Part shown: one piece after another, positions 28,817 through 40,393 of the stretch
Numbering within the stretch: position 1 is the first letter of the stretch
Layout: every line of letters begins with the position of its first letter
NCBI RefSeq assembly: GCF_007828215.1
Contig: NZ_VIUE01000015.1
Span: 62,001-126,000, forward strand
DNA: 64,000 nt
Direction of reading: 5' to 3'
Source: Pseudomonas sp. SJZ074
GTDB taxonomy: Bacteria > Pseudomonadota > Gammaproteobacteria > Pseudomonadales > Pseudomonadaceae
Translations under genes and position numbers: made by a program
The notes under the pieces: model-generated
Seen by the model: only the letters and a program-made list of their open reading frames with translations
What the model was told of the DNA's origin: nothing
The model's database searches: none

Positions 28817-31342
28817 TCAGAGGCTGCGAGCAACCTGAACCTTCTCGAAGACTTCGATCTTGTCGCCGACCTTGACGTCGTTGTAGCTCTTGACGCCGAT
28901 ACCGCATTCCATGCCGGCACGTACTTCCGAAGCGTCATCCTTGAAGCGACGCAGGGATTCCAGCTCGCCTTCGAAGATCACGATGTCTTCACGCAGTACA
29001 CGGATCGGACGGTTACGGTGAACAACACCTTCGATCACCATGCAACCGGCGATTGCACCGAATTTCGGCGAACGGAACACGTCGCGAACTTCGGCCACGC
29101 CCAGGATGTTCTCCCGCACGTCGCTGCCCAACATACCGGTCAGGGCCTTCTTGACGTCTTCGATGATGTCGTAGATCACGTTGTAGTAACGCATATCCAG
29201 ACCTTCCTGCTCGACGATCTTGCGCGCACCGGCATCGGCACGCACGTTGAAGCCGAACAGTACCGCATTGGAAGCCAGTGCCAGGTTGGCGTCGCTTTCG
29301 GTGATACCACCGACGCCACCGCCGACCACACGCACTTGCACTTCGTCGTTGCCCAGGCCGTTCAGAGCGCCCTGCAAAGCTTCCAGCGAACCACGGACGT
29401 CGGATTTGAGGACGATGTTGAGCGTCTTCTTCTCTTCCTGGCCCATGTTCTCGAAGATGTTTTCCAGCTTACCGGCGTGAGCGCGAGCCAGTTTGACTTC
29501 GCGGAACTTGCCTTGACGGAACAGAGCCACTTCACGGGCTTTCTTCTCGTCAGCCACAACGCTCATCTCGTCACCGGCATCCGGTGTACCGTCCAGGCCG
29601 AGGATCTCGACCGGGATAGCCGGACCGGCTTCCTTGATCGGCTTGCCGTTCTCGTCGAGCATGGCGCGAACGCGACCATAGTTCGAGCCGACCAGTACCA
29701 TGTCGCCCTGACGCAGTGTACCGTCCTGAACCAGGACCGTGGCGACCGGACCGCGGCCCTTGTCCAGGCGCGATTCAACCACAACACCACGACCAGGGGC
29801 CGATGGGGTGGCGGTCAGTTCGAGCACTTCGGCCTGCAGCAATACCGCTTCGAGCAATTCGTCGACGCCGGTACCCATCTTCGCCGAAACCGGTACGAAT
29901 GGAGTGTCGCCGCCCCAATCTTCCGAGGTCACGCCGTGCACCGACAGCTCGCTGCGGATACGATCGAGATCGGCGCCCGGCTTGTCGATCTTGTTCACCG
30001 CCACTACCAGCGGCACGCCAGCGGCCTGGGCATGCTGAACGGCTTCGACGGTCTGTGGCATCACGCCGTCATCGGCCGCGACCACCAGGATCACGATGTC
30101 GGTCGCCTTGGCACCACGGGCACGCATCGCGGTAAACGCGGCGTGACCCGGGGTATCGAGGAAGGTGACCATGCCACGGTCGGTTTCAACGTGGTATGCA
30201 CCGATATGCTGGGTGATACCGCCGGCTTCGCCAGCCGCTACCTTGGCACGACGGATATAGTCGAGCAGCGAGGTCTTACCGTGGTCGACGTGGCCCATGA
30301 CGGTCACGACCGGCGCACGAGGAACCGCTTCACCTTCGAACTTCAGGGACTCGGCCAGGGAATCTTCCAGGGCGGTGTCGCTGATCAGGGTCACTTTGTG
30401 GCCCAGCTCTTCGGCAACCAGTTGGGCAGTTTCCTGATCCAGTACCTGGTTGATGGTGGCCGGGGTACCCAGTTTGAACATGAACTTGATGATCTCGGCA
30501 GCCTTGACCGACATCTGCTGGGCCAGATCGCCCACAGTGATGGTCTCGCCGATCTTCACTTCACGCACGACAGGGCCGGTCGGGCTCTGGAAACCGTGGG
30601 CGTTGCGCTTCTTCAGCTTGGCCTTGCCGCGACCGCCACGACGGAAGCCGTCGCTTTCTTCGTCGGTGGTGCGCGGAGCGACGCGTGGTGCCGGCGCCTT
30701 TTCCTTGACCGAAGCACGATGTGGAGCGTTCTTGCGCTCGCCATCGCCACCGCCACGACGGTTTTCGTCGGCGCGCGGCTTGTCCGGACGACGCGGCTCG
30801 TCGCGCTTGCGATCAGCCACAGGAGCAGGTACTGCCTCCAGGACCGGCGCGCTTTCACGTACGGGCTCAGCCACCTGGGCAGGCTCCGCGACGACTTCCG
30901 CCGGAACGGATTGCGCAGCGACTGGGGCAGGCTGACGACGCGCTTCTTCTTCGGCGCGGCGTTTGGCTTCTTCTTCAGCCTTCTGGCGCGCGGCATTCTC
31001 TATTGCGCGACGTTCATCCAGCTCGCGCTTGCGCTCGGCTTCGATTTCTTCCGGGCTGCGCTGCACGAAAACTTTCTTCTTGCGTACTTCTACGCTGATG
31101 CTTTTGCTACCGGCAACACGCAGGGTGCTGGTGGTTTTACGCTGCAGAGTAATCTTGCGCGGTTCTTCCACTTTCGCCTTGTGACTGCTCTTCAAGTGGG
31201 TCAGCAGGGACTGCTTCTCACTGTCGGTCACATGTTCCTCGGCGGCGGTGTGCGGCAGACCTGCCTCACGCATCTGCTGCAACAGGCGCTCTACCGGTGT
31301 TTTGACCTCATCGGCCAGTTGTTTCACCGTGACTTGCGTCAT
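28817..31342 (-). CDS. infB: Translation initiation factor IF-2
   Basis: An 841-residue IF-2. Two small N-terminal IF2_N-type modules surround a charged Lys/Arg/Glu/Pro-rich linker (about 90-260). The G domain has GHVDHGKTSLLDYI, DTPGHAAF and NKID. Domains for fMet-tRNA binding follow to the C-terminus. It is a GTPase that places fMet-tRNA on the 30S subunit. It is cotranscribed with nusA. The opposite strand is open over the whole gene, but this is a codon-bias shadow. Confidence 0.98.
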   Translation of the reverse strand: MTQVTVKQLADEVKTPVERLLQQMREAGLPHTAAEEHVTDSEKQSLLTHLKSSHKAKVEEPRKITLQRKTTSTLRVAGSKSISVEVRKKKVFVQRSPEEIEAERKRELDERRAIENAARQKAEEEAKRRAEEEARRQPAPVAAQSVPAEVVAEPAQVAEPVRESAPVLEAVPAPVADRKRDEPRRPDKPRADENRRGGGDGERKNAPHRASVKEKAPAPRVAPRTTDEESDGFRRGGRGKAKLKKRNAHGFQSPTGPVVREVKIGETITVGDLAQQMSVKAAEIIKFMFKLGTPATINQVLDQETAQLVAEELGHKVTLISDTALEDSLAESLKFEGEAVPRAPVVTVMGHVDHGKTSLLDYIRRAKVAAGEAGGITQHIGAYHVETDRGMVTFLDTPGHAAFTAMRARGAKATDIVILVVAADDGVMPQTVEAVQHAQAAGVPLVVAVNKIDKPGADLDRIRSELSVHGVTSEDWGGDTPFVPVSAKMGTGVDELLEAVLLQAEVLELTATPSAPGRGVVVESRLDKGRGPVATVLVQDGTLRQGDMVLVGSNYGRVRAMLDENGKPIKEAGPAIPVEILGLDGTPDAGDEMSVVADEKKAREVALFRQGKFREVKLARAHAGKLENIFENMGQEEKKTLNIVLKSDVRGSLEALQGALNGLGNDEVQVRVVGGGVGGITESDANLALASNAVLFGFNVRADAGARKIVEQEGLDMRYYNVIYDIIEDVKKALTGMLGSDVRENILGVAEVRDVFRSPKFGAIAGCMVIEGVVHRNRPIRVLREDIVIFEGELESLRRFKDDASEVRAGMECGIGVKSYNDVKVGDKIEVFEKVQVARSL

Positions 31343-31369
31343 GCACTTCTCTCCTCAGGCCGCGCCTAA

Positions 31370-32851
31370 TTACTCGAACCAGTGGGCTCGGGCGGCCATG
31401 ATCAACTTGCCGGCACGATCATCGTCAATGCCGTCGATGTCGAGCAGGTCGTCAATAGACTGCTCGGCCAGGTCTTCGCGGGTAATTACGCCGCGCACCG
31501 CCAGTTCCATCGCCAAATCCTTGTCCATACCCTCAAGCGAGAGCAGGTCTTCGGCCGGATGGGCGTCTGCCAGCTTTTCCTCAGTAGCGATGGCTTTGGT
31601 CAACAAACGATCCTTGGCCCGAGCACGAAGCTCGTTGACGATATCTTCGTCAAAGCCGTCGATGTTGAGCATCTCCTCCACCGGCACGTAGGCAATCTCT
31701 TCCAGGCTGGTAAAGCCTTCATCCACCAGCACCTGCGCCAGTTCTTCATCGACTTCGAGCTCTTCGATAAAGTTGCGCAGGATGTCACCGGTTTCAGCTT
31801 GCTGCTTGGCCTGGATGTCCGATTCGGTCATCACGTTCAGGGTCCAGCCAGTCAACTGGCTGGCCAGACGCACGTTCTGACCACCGCGGCCGATGGCCTG
31901 AGCCAGATTGTCTGCGCCAACGGCGATGTCCATGGCGTGGGCATCTTCGTCAACGATAATGGCCGCCACTTCGGCTGGCGACATTGCGTTGATCACGAAC
32001 TGAGCCGGGTTATCGTCCCAGAGAACGATGTCCACACGCTCACCGCCCAACTCGCCGGATACGGCCTGGACACGCGAACCGCGCATGCCGATGCAGGCAC
32101 CTTGCGGGTCGATGCGCTTGTCCTTGGAGCGGACCGCGATCTTGGCACGCGATCCCGGATCACGGGAGGCAGCCATGACTTCGATCAGGCCTTCGGCGAT
32201 TTCCGGCACTTCGATGCGGAACAGCTCGATCAGCATTTCCGGCGCGGTACGCGACAGGATCAGCTGCGGGCCGCGGTTCTCGGTGCGGATTTCCTTGAGC
32301 AGCGCGCGCAGTCGCACGCCCACCCGGAAGGTTTCGCGAGAAATGATGTCTTCACGAGCCAACAGCGCCTCGGCGTTGTTGCCCAGGTCGACGATCACGT
32401 TGTCGCGGGTGACCTTTTTCACGGTACCGGAGATGATCTCACCCAGCTTCTCGCGATAAGCGTCAACCACTTGCGCGCGCTCGGCTTCGCGGACCTTCTG
32501 CACGATGACCTGCTTGGCAGTCTGTGCAGCGATGCGACCAAACTCGATGGACTCGATCTTTTCTTCGACGACATCACCGACCTTGGCACCAGGATGCGTT
32601 TGCGCAACCTTGCTCGGCCAGGTCTCGATAGCCGGATCATCCAGATCGGCTTCCTCTACTACCGTCCAGCGACGGAAAGTCTCATAGGAACCGGTGTGGC
32701 GGTTGATTTCCACACGCAAATCAACTTCGTCTTCAAACCGCTTCTTGGTAGCAGTGGCCAGAGCCAGCTCCAGCGCTTCAAAAATAACGTTAGCCGGTAC
32801 GCCCTTTTCATTGGATACCGACTCAACAACCAGCAGTACTTCTTTGCTCAT
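31370..32851 (-). CDS. nusA: Transcription termination/antitermination factor NusA
   Basis: A 493-residue NusA: N-terminal RNA polymerase-binding domain, S1 domain (about 135-200), two KH domains (about 200-340) and two acidic repeats at the C-terminus (about 365-490, with LVDEGFTSLEEIAYVPVEE and the related LAEQSIDDLLDIDGIDDDRA). It modulates pausing, termination and lambda-type antitermination. The ATG at 32851 (MSKEVLLVVE) is used, as in other Pseudomonas; the frame continues upstream without support. Confidence 0.97.
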   Translation of the reverse strand: MSKEVLLVVESVSNEKGVPANVIFEALELALATATKKRFEDEVDLRVEINRHTGSYETFRRWTVVEEADLDDPAIETWPSKVAQTHPGAKVGDVVEEKIESIEFGRIAAQTAKQVIVQKVREAERAQVVDAYREKLGEIISGTVKKVTRDNVIVDLGNNAEALLAREDIISRETFRVGVRLRALLKEIRTENRGPQLILSRTAPEMLIELFRIEVPEIAEGLIEVMAASRDPGSRAKIAVRSKDKRIDPQGACIGMRGSRVQAVSGELGGERVDIVLWDDNPAQFVINAMSPAEVAAIIVDEDAHAMDIAVGADNLAQAIGRGGQNVRLASQLTGWTLNVMTESDIQAKQQAETGDILRNFIEELEVDEELAQVLVDEGFTSLEEIAYVPVEEMLNIDGFDEDIVNELRARAKDRLLTKAIATEEKLADAHPAEDLLSLEGMDKDLAMELAVRGVITREDLAEQSIDDLLDIDGIDDDRAGKLIMAARAHWFE

Positions 32852-32910
32852 CGTACGCCTCGCCTTTCGCAAGCCATTGGATCCGCGGGATCCGCAGTAT
32901 CTGGCACGTA

Positions 32911-33369
32911 TCAGTCAAAACTGGGAATAATGTTGGCCTTGTCGATCATATCGATCGGCAACAGGAACTCATGGTCATCTACCTGCACCACGACATCCTG
33001 TTCTTCTACACCGCGCAGAAGGCCTTGAAAGTTGCGTCGACCCTCGAAGGGCGAGCGCAGCTTGATCTTCACTTGTTCACCGGCAAACGAAGCGAACTGT
33101 TCAAGGTTGAACAGTGGGCGTTCCATGCCGGGCGAGGAAACCTCAAGGGTGTATTCGGTGCTGATTGGATCTTCAACATCCAACACACCGCTGATCTGAC
33201 GGCTGACGATGGCGCAATCATCCACCAACACGCCGCCTTCCTTATCGATATAAACGCGCAACAGTGAGTGGCGACCTTGAGCCGAAAACTCAATACCCCA
33301 GCATTCATAGCCAAGGGCCACGACCACCGGGGCCAACAAGGCCTGCAACTGTTCTAGCTTGCTCGACAC
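32911..33369 (-). CDS. rimP: Ribosome maturation factor RimP
   Basis: A 152-residue RimP, with YECWGIEFSAQGRHSLLRVY, YIDKEGGVLVDDCAIVSRQI and SPGMERPLF. A GTG start at 33369 gives exactly the length known for Pseudomonas. An ATG six codons upstream is a less likely choice. RimP aids 30S assembly. It begins the rimP-nusA-infB-rbfA-truB operon. Confidence 0.95.
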   Translation of the reverse strand: MSSKLEQLQALLAPVVVALGYECWGIEFSAQGRHSLLRVYIDKEGGVLVDDCAIVSRQISGVLDVEDPISTEYTLEVSSPGMERPLFNLEQFASFAGEQVKIKLRSPFEGRRNFQGLLRGVEEQDVVVQVDDHEFLLPIDMIDKANIIPSFD

Positions 33370-33407
33370 CTGAACCCCCTCGTGCATGTTTGTGCATGCT
33401 GTGCAAA

Positions 33408-33433
33408 TAAAAAAAAATGGGCGAATCGCCCAT
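33408..33433 (-). terminator. Terminator between tRNA-fMet and rimP
   Basis: On the - strand ATGGGCGA pairs with TCGCCCAT, followed by at least eight T. A second hairpin (ACGCCG/CGGCGT, 33440-33459) precedes it. It ends transcription from the tRNA-fMet side, or limits readthrough into rimP-nusA, as known for metY-nusA in E. coli. Confidence 0.8.
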
Positions 33434-33479
33434 CCCTGAAACGCCGTTGAACAGCGGCGTTATAAAGTGTCCAGCTAAC

Positions 33480-33500
33480 AAAAAGCCCCTTGGAAGGGGC
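33480..33500 (-). terminator. Terminator directly behind tRNA-fMet
   Basis: GCCCCTT/AAGGGGC with a 2-base loop is followed by TTTTT on the - strand, nine bases behind the tRNA 3' end. Confidence 0.75.
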
Positions 33501-33508
33501 CCTAAAAC

Positions 33509-33585
<77 letters not shown>

Positions 33586-33650
33586 ACAAAGCTGGGGCGG
33601 AAGTATACGACCGATCCTTTACAGGGTCAATGTAACCCTTCCACCTACAG

Positions 33651-33674
33651 GAAAGCCCGCTATTGCGGGCTTTC
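33651..33674. terminator. Terminator between tRNA-Leu and tRNA-fMet
   Basis: A 10-bp stem GAAAGCCCGC/GCGGGCTTTC with loop TATT. It is symmetrical; on the - strand it closes the secG-tRNA-Leu unit. Confidence 0.75.
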
Positions 33675-33684
33675 CTGATTCAAT

Positions 33685-33770
33685 TGGTACCGAGAAGGGG
33701 ACTCGAACCCCTACACCCTATGGGCACAACCACCTCAAGGTTGCGTGTCTACCAATTCCACCACCTCGGC
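33685..33770 (-). tRNA. tRNA-Leu (GAG)
   Basis: 86 bases including CCA, with the long variable arm of class II tRNAs. The anticodon loop CTTGAGG gives GAG (reads CTC/CTT). It lies 21 bases behind secG, as in many Pseudomonas. Confidence 0.97.
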
Positions 33771-33791
33771 AATACAGCGTTTGAAATCTTC

Positions 33792-34175
33792 TTACTTCTG
33801 CTCTTGAGCTGGAGGCACGTCAGTCGCCGGGTTGGCCGACTTTTGCTCTTGAAGCACCGGGACATCATCAGAAGCCGGTTGTTGCTTTGGCGCTTCCAAT
33901 ACCGCCGGGCTTGGCAAACCTACTTGAGTCAGCTCATGAGCTTTCTCTTTAGCAAAGTAACCTAACCCTAAGCTGGTCATGAAGAAACCGGCGGCAAGTA
34001 TAGCAGTAAACTTACTAAGAAAGGTAGAGGAACCTTGGCTTCCGAATACAGTATTTGAAGCACCTGCACCGAAAGACGCACCAGCATCCGCACCTTTACC
34101 CTGCTGCAGCAATACCAGAGCAACTACGCCCAATGCACCCAGCAGATGAAAAACGACTACGACTGTTTCCAGCAT
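33792..34175 (-). CDS. secG: Preprotein translocase subunit SecG
   Basis: A 127-residue SecG: two membrane segments (about residues 3-22 and 53-72) around the motif QQGKGADAGASFGAGASNTV, then a Pro/Gln/Ala-rich tail. It supports SecYEG during export. The start at 34175 (MLETVVVVF) gives the usual N-terminus; the gene lies four bases behind tpiA. Confidence 0.96.
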   Translation of the reverse strand: MLETVVVVFHLLGALGVVALVLLQQGKGADAGASFGAGASNTVFGSQGSSTFLSKFTAILAAGFFMTSLGLGYFAKEKAHELTQVGLPSPAVLEAPKQQPASDDVPVLQEQKSANPATDVPPAQEQK

Positions 34176-34179
34176 TTTT

Positions 34180-34935
34180 TCAGTTTCCCGCGGCGCGACA
34201 GATCGCACCGAACTCATCTGCATTCAGGGAAGCTCCACCAATGAGCCCCCCATCGATATCCGGCATGCCGAACAGTTCGACCGCATTGGCCGCCTTCACG
34301 CTGCCGCCGTATAGAAGCCGCACACCTCGTGCCACTTCAGAATTCTCTGCCGCCAACTGGGCGCGGATGGCGGCGTGCACATCCTGCGCCTGTTGCGGCG
34401 AAGCAGTCAGCCCGGTGCCAATGGCCCAGACCGGCTCGTAAGCTATGACTGCCTTTGCAAAAGCACCGACACCCAGGTCTTCGATGATGCTGCCCAGCTG
34501 ACGCCCGACAACTTCAAGGGTCTTGCCGGCTTCACGCTGCTCAAGGGTTTCCCCTACGCACAACACCGGAACCAGACCGCAGGCCTGAGCCGCTGCAAAC
34601 TTGCGAATCAGGGCCTTATCTTGCTCACCCATGATCATGCGGCGCTCGGAGTGCCCGACAAGAACCAGAGAACATCCTGCATCCACCAGCTGACTTGGCG
34701 CAATTTCACCGGTCAGCGCACCTTGCATGGATTCCACCGCAGAATTCTGCGCACCGATCGAAATCGACTTGCCCTTCAAGCCATCAATCACTTGATTGAT
34801 ATACAAGCAAGGCGGGAATACCGCGACATCAACACCGCTTGGCAAGGCCAGATGACGAAGGCCATTGATCAGCTCAGCGACGCTGGCGCGGGTACCGTGC
34901 ATCTTCCAGTTACCAGCTACCATAGGGCGACGCAT
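34180..34935 (-). CDS. tpiA: Triosephosphate isomerase
   Basis: A 251-residue enzyme with GNWKMHG (Lys in the active site), LVGHSERR (catalytic His), AYEPVWAIGTG (catalytic Glu) and the phosphate-binding LLYGGSV. It interconverts dihydroxyacetone phosphate and glyceraldehyde 3-phosphate. It stands between glmM and secG, the normal Pseudomonas place. Confidence 0.98.
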   Translation of the reverse strand: MRRPMVAGNWKMHGTRASVAELINGLRHLALPSGVDVAVFPPCLYINQVIDGLKGKSISIGAQNSAVESMQGALTGEIAPSQLVDAGCSLVLVGHSERRMIMGEQDKALIRKFAAAQACGLVPVLCVGETLEQREAGKTLEVVGRQLGSIIEDLGVGAFAKAVIAYEPVWAIGTGLTASPQQAQDVHAAIRAQLAAENSEVARGVRLLYGGSVKAANAVELFGMPDIDGGLIGGASLNADEFGAICRAAGN

Positions 34936-35001
34936 GCTGTACCTCGTCGGTCAAAGTGGGCGCAGATGTTACCCAACCGTTTCATGACTGGCAAGCCGAA
35001 T

Positions 35002-36339
35002 TCAGGCAGAAACTTCAGTAACAAGCTTCGCCAGTTCTTCGGCATAACCGCGAACCTGGGCTTCGTCCTCGCCCTCGACCATGACACGCACGAGGGGCTC
35101 CGTGCCGGACTTGCGCAGCAGCACCCGCCCACGCCCCGCCATCGCCTGGGTCACCCGCTCGCTGGCTTGCTGGACAGTGGCGTGCTCGATGGGGTTCGCC
35201 CCGCCACCAAAACGCACATTGATCAGCACCTGCGGACATTTGCGCAACGTCTGGCGCGACAGCGCGAGGCTCTCGTTGCGGGCCTTGAGCGCCATCAGTA
35301 CCTGCAATGCGGCAATGATCGCATCACCGGTGGTGGTGTGATCGAAGCACACGATGTGACCGGAGTTTTCGCCCCCGATGACCCAATTGCGTTCCAGCAG
35401 CTCCGAGATGACATAGCGATCACCCACGTTGGCCCGCACGAATGGGATATCCAGGTCGGCAAGCGCCAGCTCGAGCCCGAGATTGCTCATCAGCGTGCCG
35501 ACCACGCCCCCCTGCAGCTTGCCGCGCTCATGCAGATCCCGCGCGATGATGAACAGCAGCTCATCGCCATCAACGACAGCCCCAGTGTGATCCACCATCA
35601 GAACCCGGTCACCGTCGCCATCGAAGGCGATCCCGAGATCGGCCTGTTCGGCCAGGACCGCCGCCTGCAACGCGTCGGTATGAGTGGAACCACAGTTGTG
35701 GTTGATGTTCAGCCCGTTAGGCTGGGCGGACAGCACCACTACCTCGGCGCCCAACTCGCGAAATACACTCGGTGCGACTTTATAGGTTGCACCGTGGGCG
35801 CAATCGACGACGACCTTCAAGCCCGCGAAGCTGGTACCGGTGGGCACGCTGCCTTTGCAGAACTCGATGTAACGACCCGACGCATCGTTGATCCGCGATA
35901 CCTTGCCGATCTTGCTCGACTCAACAACTGTCATCGGCGTATCCAGCAGCTCTTCGATCATCAGCTCGACTTCGTCAGGCAACTTGGTGCCCTTGCCGGA
36001 GAAAAACTTGATGCCATTGTCATCATGGGGGTTATGGGAGGCGCTGATCACGATACCCGCCTGCGCATGGAAGGTGCGCGTCAAGTAGGCGATGGCTGGT
36101 GTCGGCATTGGCCCCAGCAACATCACATCGGCGCCCGCCGAGGTCAGGCCAGCTTCGAGAGCCGACTCGAACATATAGCCCGAAATTCTCGTGTCCTTGC
36201 CGACCAGCACCTTACAGGCGCCCATCTTGCGGAACGCCATGCCGGCAGCCCAACCGAGTTTGAGCATGAAATCAGGGGTAATAGGGTATTCGCCGACCCG
36301 ACCACGGATACCGTCGGTGCCAAAATATTTCTTGCTCAT
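35002..36339 (-). CDS. glmM: Phosphoglucosamine mutase
   Basis: A 445-residue GlmM with the phosphoserine loop ISASHNPHDDNGIKFF near residue 100, the metal loop DGDGDRVLMVD near 240, and the C-terminal KSGTEPLVRVMVEG. It makes glucosamine 1-phosphate for peptidoglycan and LPS. It follows folP by 16 bases. Confidence 0.98.
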   Translation of the reverse strand: MSKKYFGTDGIRGRVGEYPITPDFMLKLGWAAGMAFRKMGACKVLVGKDTRISGYMFESALEAGLTSAGADVMLLGPMPTPAIAYLTRTFHAQAGIVISASHNPHDDNGIKFFSGKGTKLPDEVELMIEELLDTPMTVVESSKIGKVSRINDASGRYIEFCKGSVPTGTSFAGLKVVVDCAHGATYKVAPSVFRELGAEVVVLSAQPNGLNINHNCGSTHTDALQAAVLAEQADLGIAFDGDGDRVLMVDHTGAVVDGDELLFIIARDLHERGKLQGGVVGTLMSNLGLELALADLDIPFVRANVGDRYVISELLERNWVIGGENSGHIVCFDHTTTGDAIIAALQVLMALKARNESLALSRQTLRKCPQVLINVRFGGGANPIEHATVQQASERVTQAMAGRGRVLLRKSGTEPLVRVMVEGEDEAQVRGYAEELAKLVTEVSA

Positions 36340-36355
36340 AAGCGCTCCGTCATTC

Positions 36356-37207
36356 TTATTCGGCTGAATCTACCGCTGCGATCATCCGCACGACATCCAT
36401 CGTTTCGGCCACATCGTGCACACGTAATATGCGCGCACCTTTTGTAATAGCCAGGGCCGCAAGAGCGAGACCACCAAACAGTCGCTCGCCCACCGGGCGC
36501 CCCAAGGCATTGCCTATCATGCTTTTCCGGGACACTCCGACCAACAGCGGTCGACCCAGGGCATGCAAGGCGTCCATATGCTTGAACAGGCTAAGATTAT
36601 GATCCAGGGTCTTGGCAAAGCCGAAACCGGGATCCAGCACCACCCGCTCGGCAGGAATACCCGCCAACGCGCACTGATTCATGCGTTCGGCCAGGAACTT
36701 GCCGACTTCCCTGGTTACATCGTCATAGCGAGGGTCGTTCTGCATGGTTCCCGGCTCGCCGAGCATATGCATCAGACACACCGGCAATCCGGTAGCCGCC
36801 GCGGCATCCAGGGCTCCATCGCGCTGCAGGGAGCGGACATCGTTGATCAAGCCCGCTCCCAACCGAGCCGTTTCACGCATGACCGCCGGCGTGGACGTAT
36901 CGACCGAGATTATGACATCCAGTTCACGGCGTATACGCTCGACCACCGGGGCCACTCTTTCCAGCTCCTCGACAGGCGAGACAGCACGCGCACCCGGCCG
37001 GGTCGACTCGCCGCCGACATCGATCAGCGTCGCACCAGCTGCCACCATGGCCTCGGCATGCCGTAGCGCGGCATCGAGCTGACCAAACCGGCCGCCATCG
37101 GAAAAGGAATCGGGAGTGACATTGAGGATACCCATGACATGCACATGGGCCAAATCAAGAACCCGGTTGCCACAAGGCAACCGGGTCGAGGACTGAACAG
37201 AAGTCAT
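36356..37207 (-). CDS. folP: Dihydropteroate synthase
   Basis: A 283-residue enzyme with MGILNVTPDSFSDGGRF (pterin-site loop), DVGGESTRPGA and the C-terminal RVHDVAETMD. It joins p-aminobenzoate to the pterin precursor of folate and is the target of sulfonamides. It lies between ftsH and glmM in one operon. Confidence 0.98.
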   Translation of the reverse strand: MTSVQSSTRLPCGNRVLDLAHVHVMGILNVTPDSFSDGGRFGQLDAALRHAEAMVAAGATLIDVGGESTRPGARAVSPVEELERVAPVVERIRRELDVIISVDTSTPAVMRETARLGAGLINDVRSLQRDGALDAAAATGLPVCLMHMLGEPGTMQNDPRYDDVTREVGKFLAERMNQCALAGIPAERVVLDPGFGFAKTLDHNLSLFKHMDALHALGRPLLVGVSRKSMIGNALGRPVGERLFGGLALAALAITKGARILRVHDVAETMDVVRMIAAVDSAE

Positions 37208-37215
37208 TTCAAGCC

Positions 37216-39126
<1,911 letters not shown>

Positions 39127-39318
39127 ATCGTTCAATTAACTACCCTCTGAAGCAAGCTCCGCTATTGGCGCGCGCTTCGCATGATATTCACCGGCCTAAC
39201 TTACTACATTACCTACGACTCTGGCAGGCGCCGTCTGTAACCCTTTGTGAAACTTTGACCGCGTAATTTTCGTTACACGACTTTCGCAATGCGAGACAAA
39301 AAAAACTATCGACCCGTA

Positions 39319-39969
39319 TTAAAGACGCTCATCGCTGGCTGCGCCTTCAATTCCGCGAAAGCCCCGCGCCAGCAGATACTGCTCGCGAGAGCGGTCACGG
39401 GACGACAATGGCTTGCGCATCTGCACCTTGTCGAACAGTTTGCGGATGCCCTTGTGGTATTCGTCGAAACCTTCACCCTGGAAGACCTTGATCAGAAAAT
39501 CACCGCCCGGACGCAGAACCCGCCCGGCAAGATCCAGGGCCAGTTCGCTGAGAAACATTGCACGAGGCATGTCGACAGCCGCTAATCCACTCATATTGGG
39601 GGCCATATCGGAAATCACAAGGTCGACCTGCGTATTTCCGACGGCCTCCAGGATTTTTGCCAGGACGGCGTCTTCCGTGAAATCGCCCTGGATGAAGGTC
39701 ACATCAGGGATGCTGTCCATTTCCAGGATGTCGGAAGCGATCAATCGTCCTTGACCGCCGATCAGACGACTGGTCACCTGGGACCACCCGCCCGGCGCGG
39801 CGCCGAGGTCGATCACGGTCATGCCAGGACGGATCAAACGATCCTTTTCCTGGATCTCCAGCAATTTATAGCTGGCACGAGAACGATAGCCGTCCTTCTG
39901 CGCCATCTTGACGTATGGATCGTTGAAATGCTCTTTGAGCCAGTTCAGGCTAGTCTTGGAACGGGCCAC
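39319..39969 (-). CDS. rlmE: 23S rRNA (U2552-2'-O)-methyltransferase
   Basis: A 216-residue RlmE (FtsJ/RrmJ) with DLGAAPGGWSQ (SAM binding), VISDMAPNMSG and GGDFLIKVFQGEG (catalytic Lys residues). It methylates U2552 of 23S rRNA late in 50S assembly. It precedes ftsH, with 192 bases between the genes in which no clear element was seen. Confidence 0.97.
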   Translation of the reverse strand: MARSKTSLNWLKEHFNDPYVKMAQKDGYRSRASYKLLEIQEKDRLIRPGMTVIDLGAAPGGWSQVTSRLIGGQGRLIASDILEMDSIPDVTFIQGDFTEDAVLAKILEAVGNTQVDLVISDMAPNMSGLAAVDMPRAMFLSELALDLAGRVLRPGGDFLIKVFQGEGFDEYHKGIRKLFDKVQMRKPLSSRDRSREQYLLARGFRGIEGAASDERL

Positions 39970-40074
39970 AGGCCACCTCTACATAAAACGGGTCGTGATT
40001 AAGTGGGCGGTCCCGGACTCGCTCGGGTAAACTGGCCGCCGCTTTTTTACAAGATCAGACGCAGGGGTCAGATT

Positions 40075-40383
40075 ATGCCGCTCACTCAAGAGCAGAAGAA
40101 ACAATACAAATCCATTGGCCACCACCTGAAACCGGTTCTGATTGTGGCGGACAACGGCTTGACTGAAGGTGTACTGGCCGAGCTGGAACGCGCATTGAGC
40201 GATCACGAGCTGATCAAGATCAAGCTCAACATCCTCGACCGCGAAGCCCGCCTGGCTGCCATTGCAGAACTGTGCAAGACCGGCAAGGCAGACCTGGTAC
40301 AGGTCATCGGTAAGATGGCATTGCTTTACCGCAAGAACTTCAGCGTCAACAAGCAACTGTCGAACGTTCACCGCTTCAAGTAA
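40075..40383 (+). CDS. yhbY: CRM-domain RNA-binding protein YhbY
   Basis: A 102-residue protein starting MPLTQEQKKQYKSIGHHLKP, with DNGLTEGVLAELERALSDHE and the GKMALLYRK-type ending of CRM proteins. It binds pre-50S particles. It is divergent from rlmE and starts at 40075; the upstream open codons have no support. Confidence 0.95.
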   Translation: MPLTQEQKKQYKSIGHHLKPVLIVADNGLTEGVLAELERALSDHELIKIKLNILDREARLAAIAELCKTGKADLVQVIGKMALLYRKNFSVNKQLSNVHRFK

Positions 40384-40393
40384 CGACAAAGGG

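Noticed and set aside
28775..31369. 864-codon open frame opposite infB
   Set aside because: It mirrors the GC-rich codon pattern of infB; the product is a repetitive His/Asp/Gln-rich sequence with no motif.
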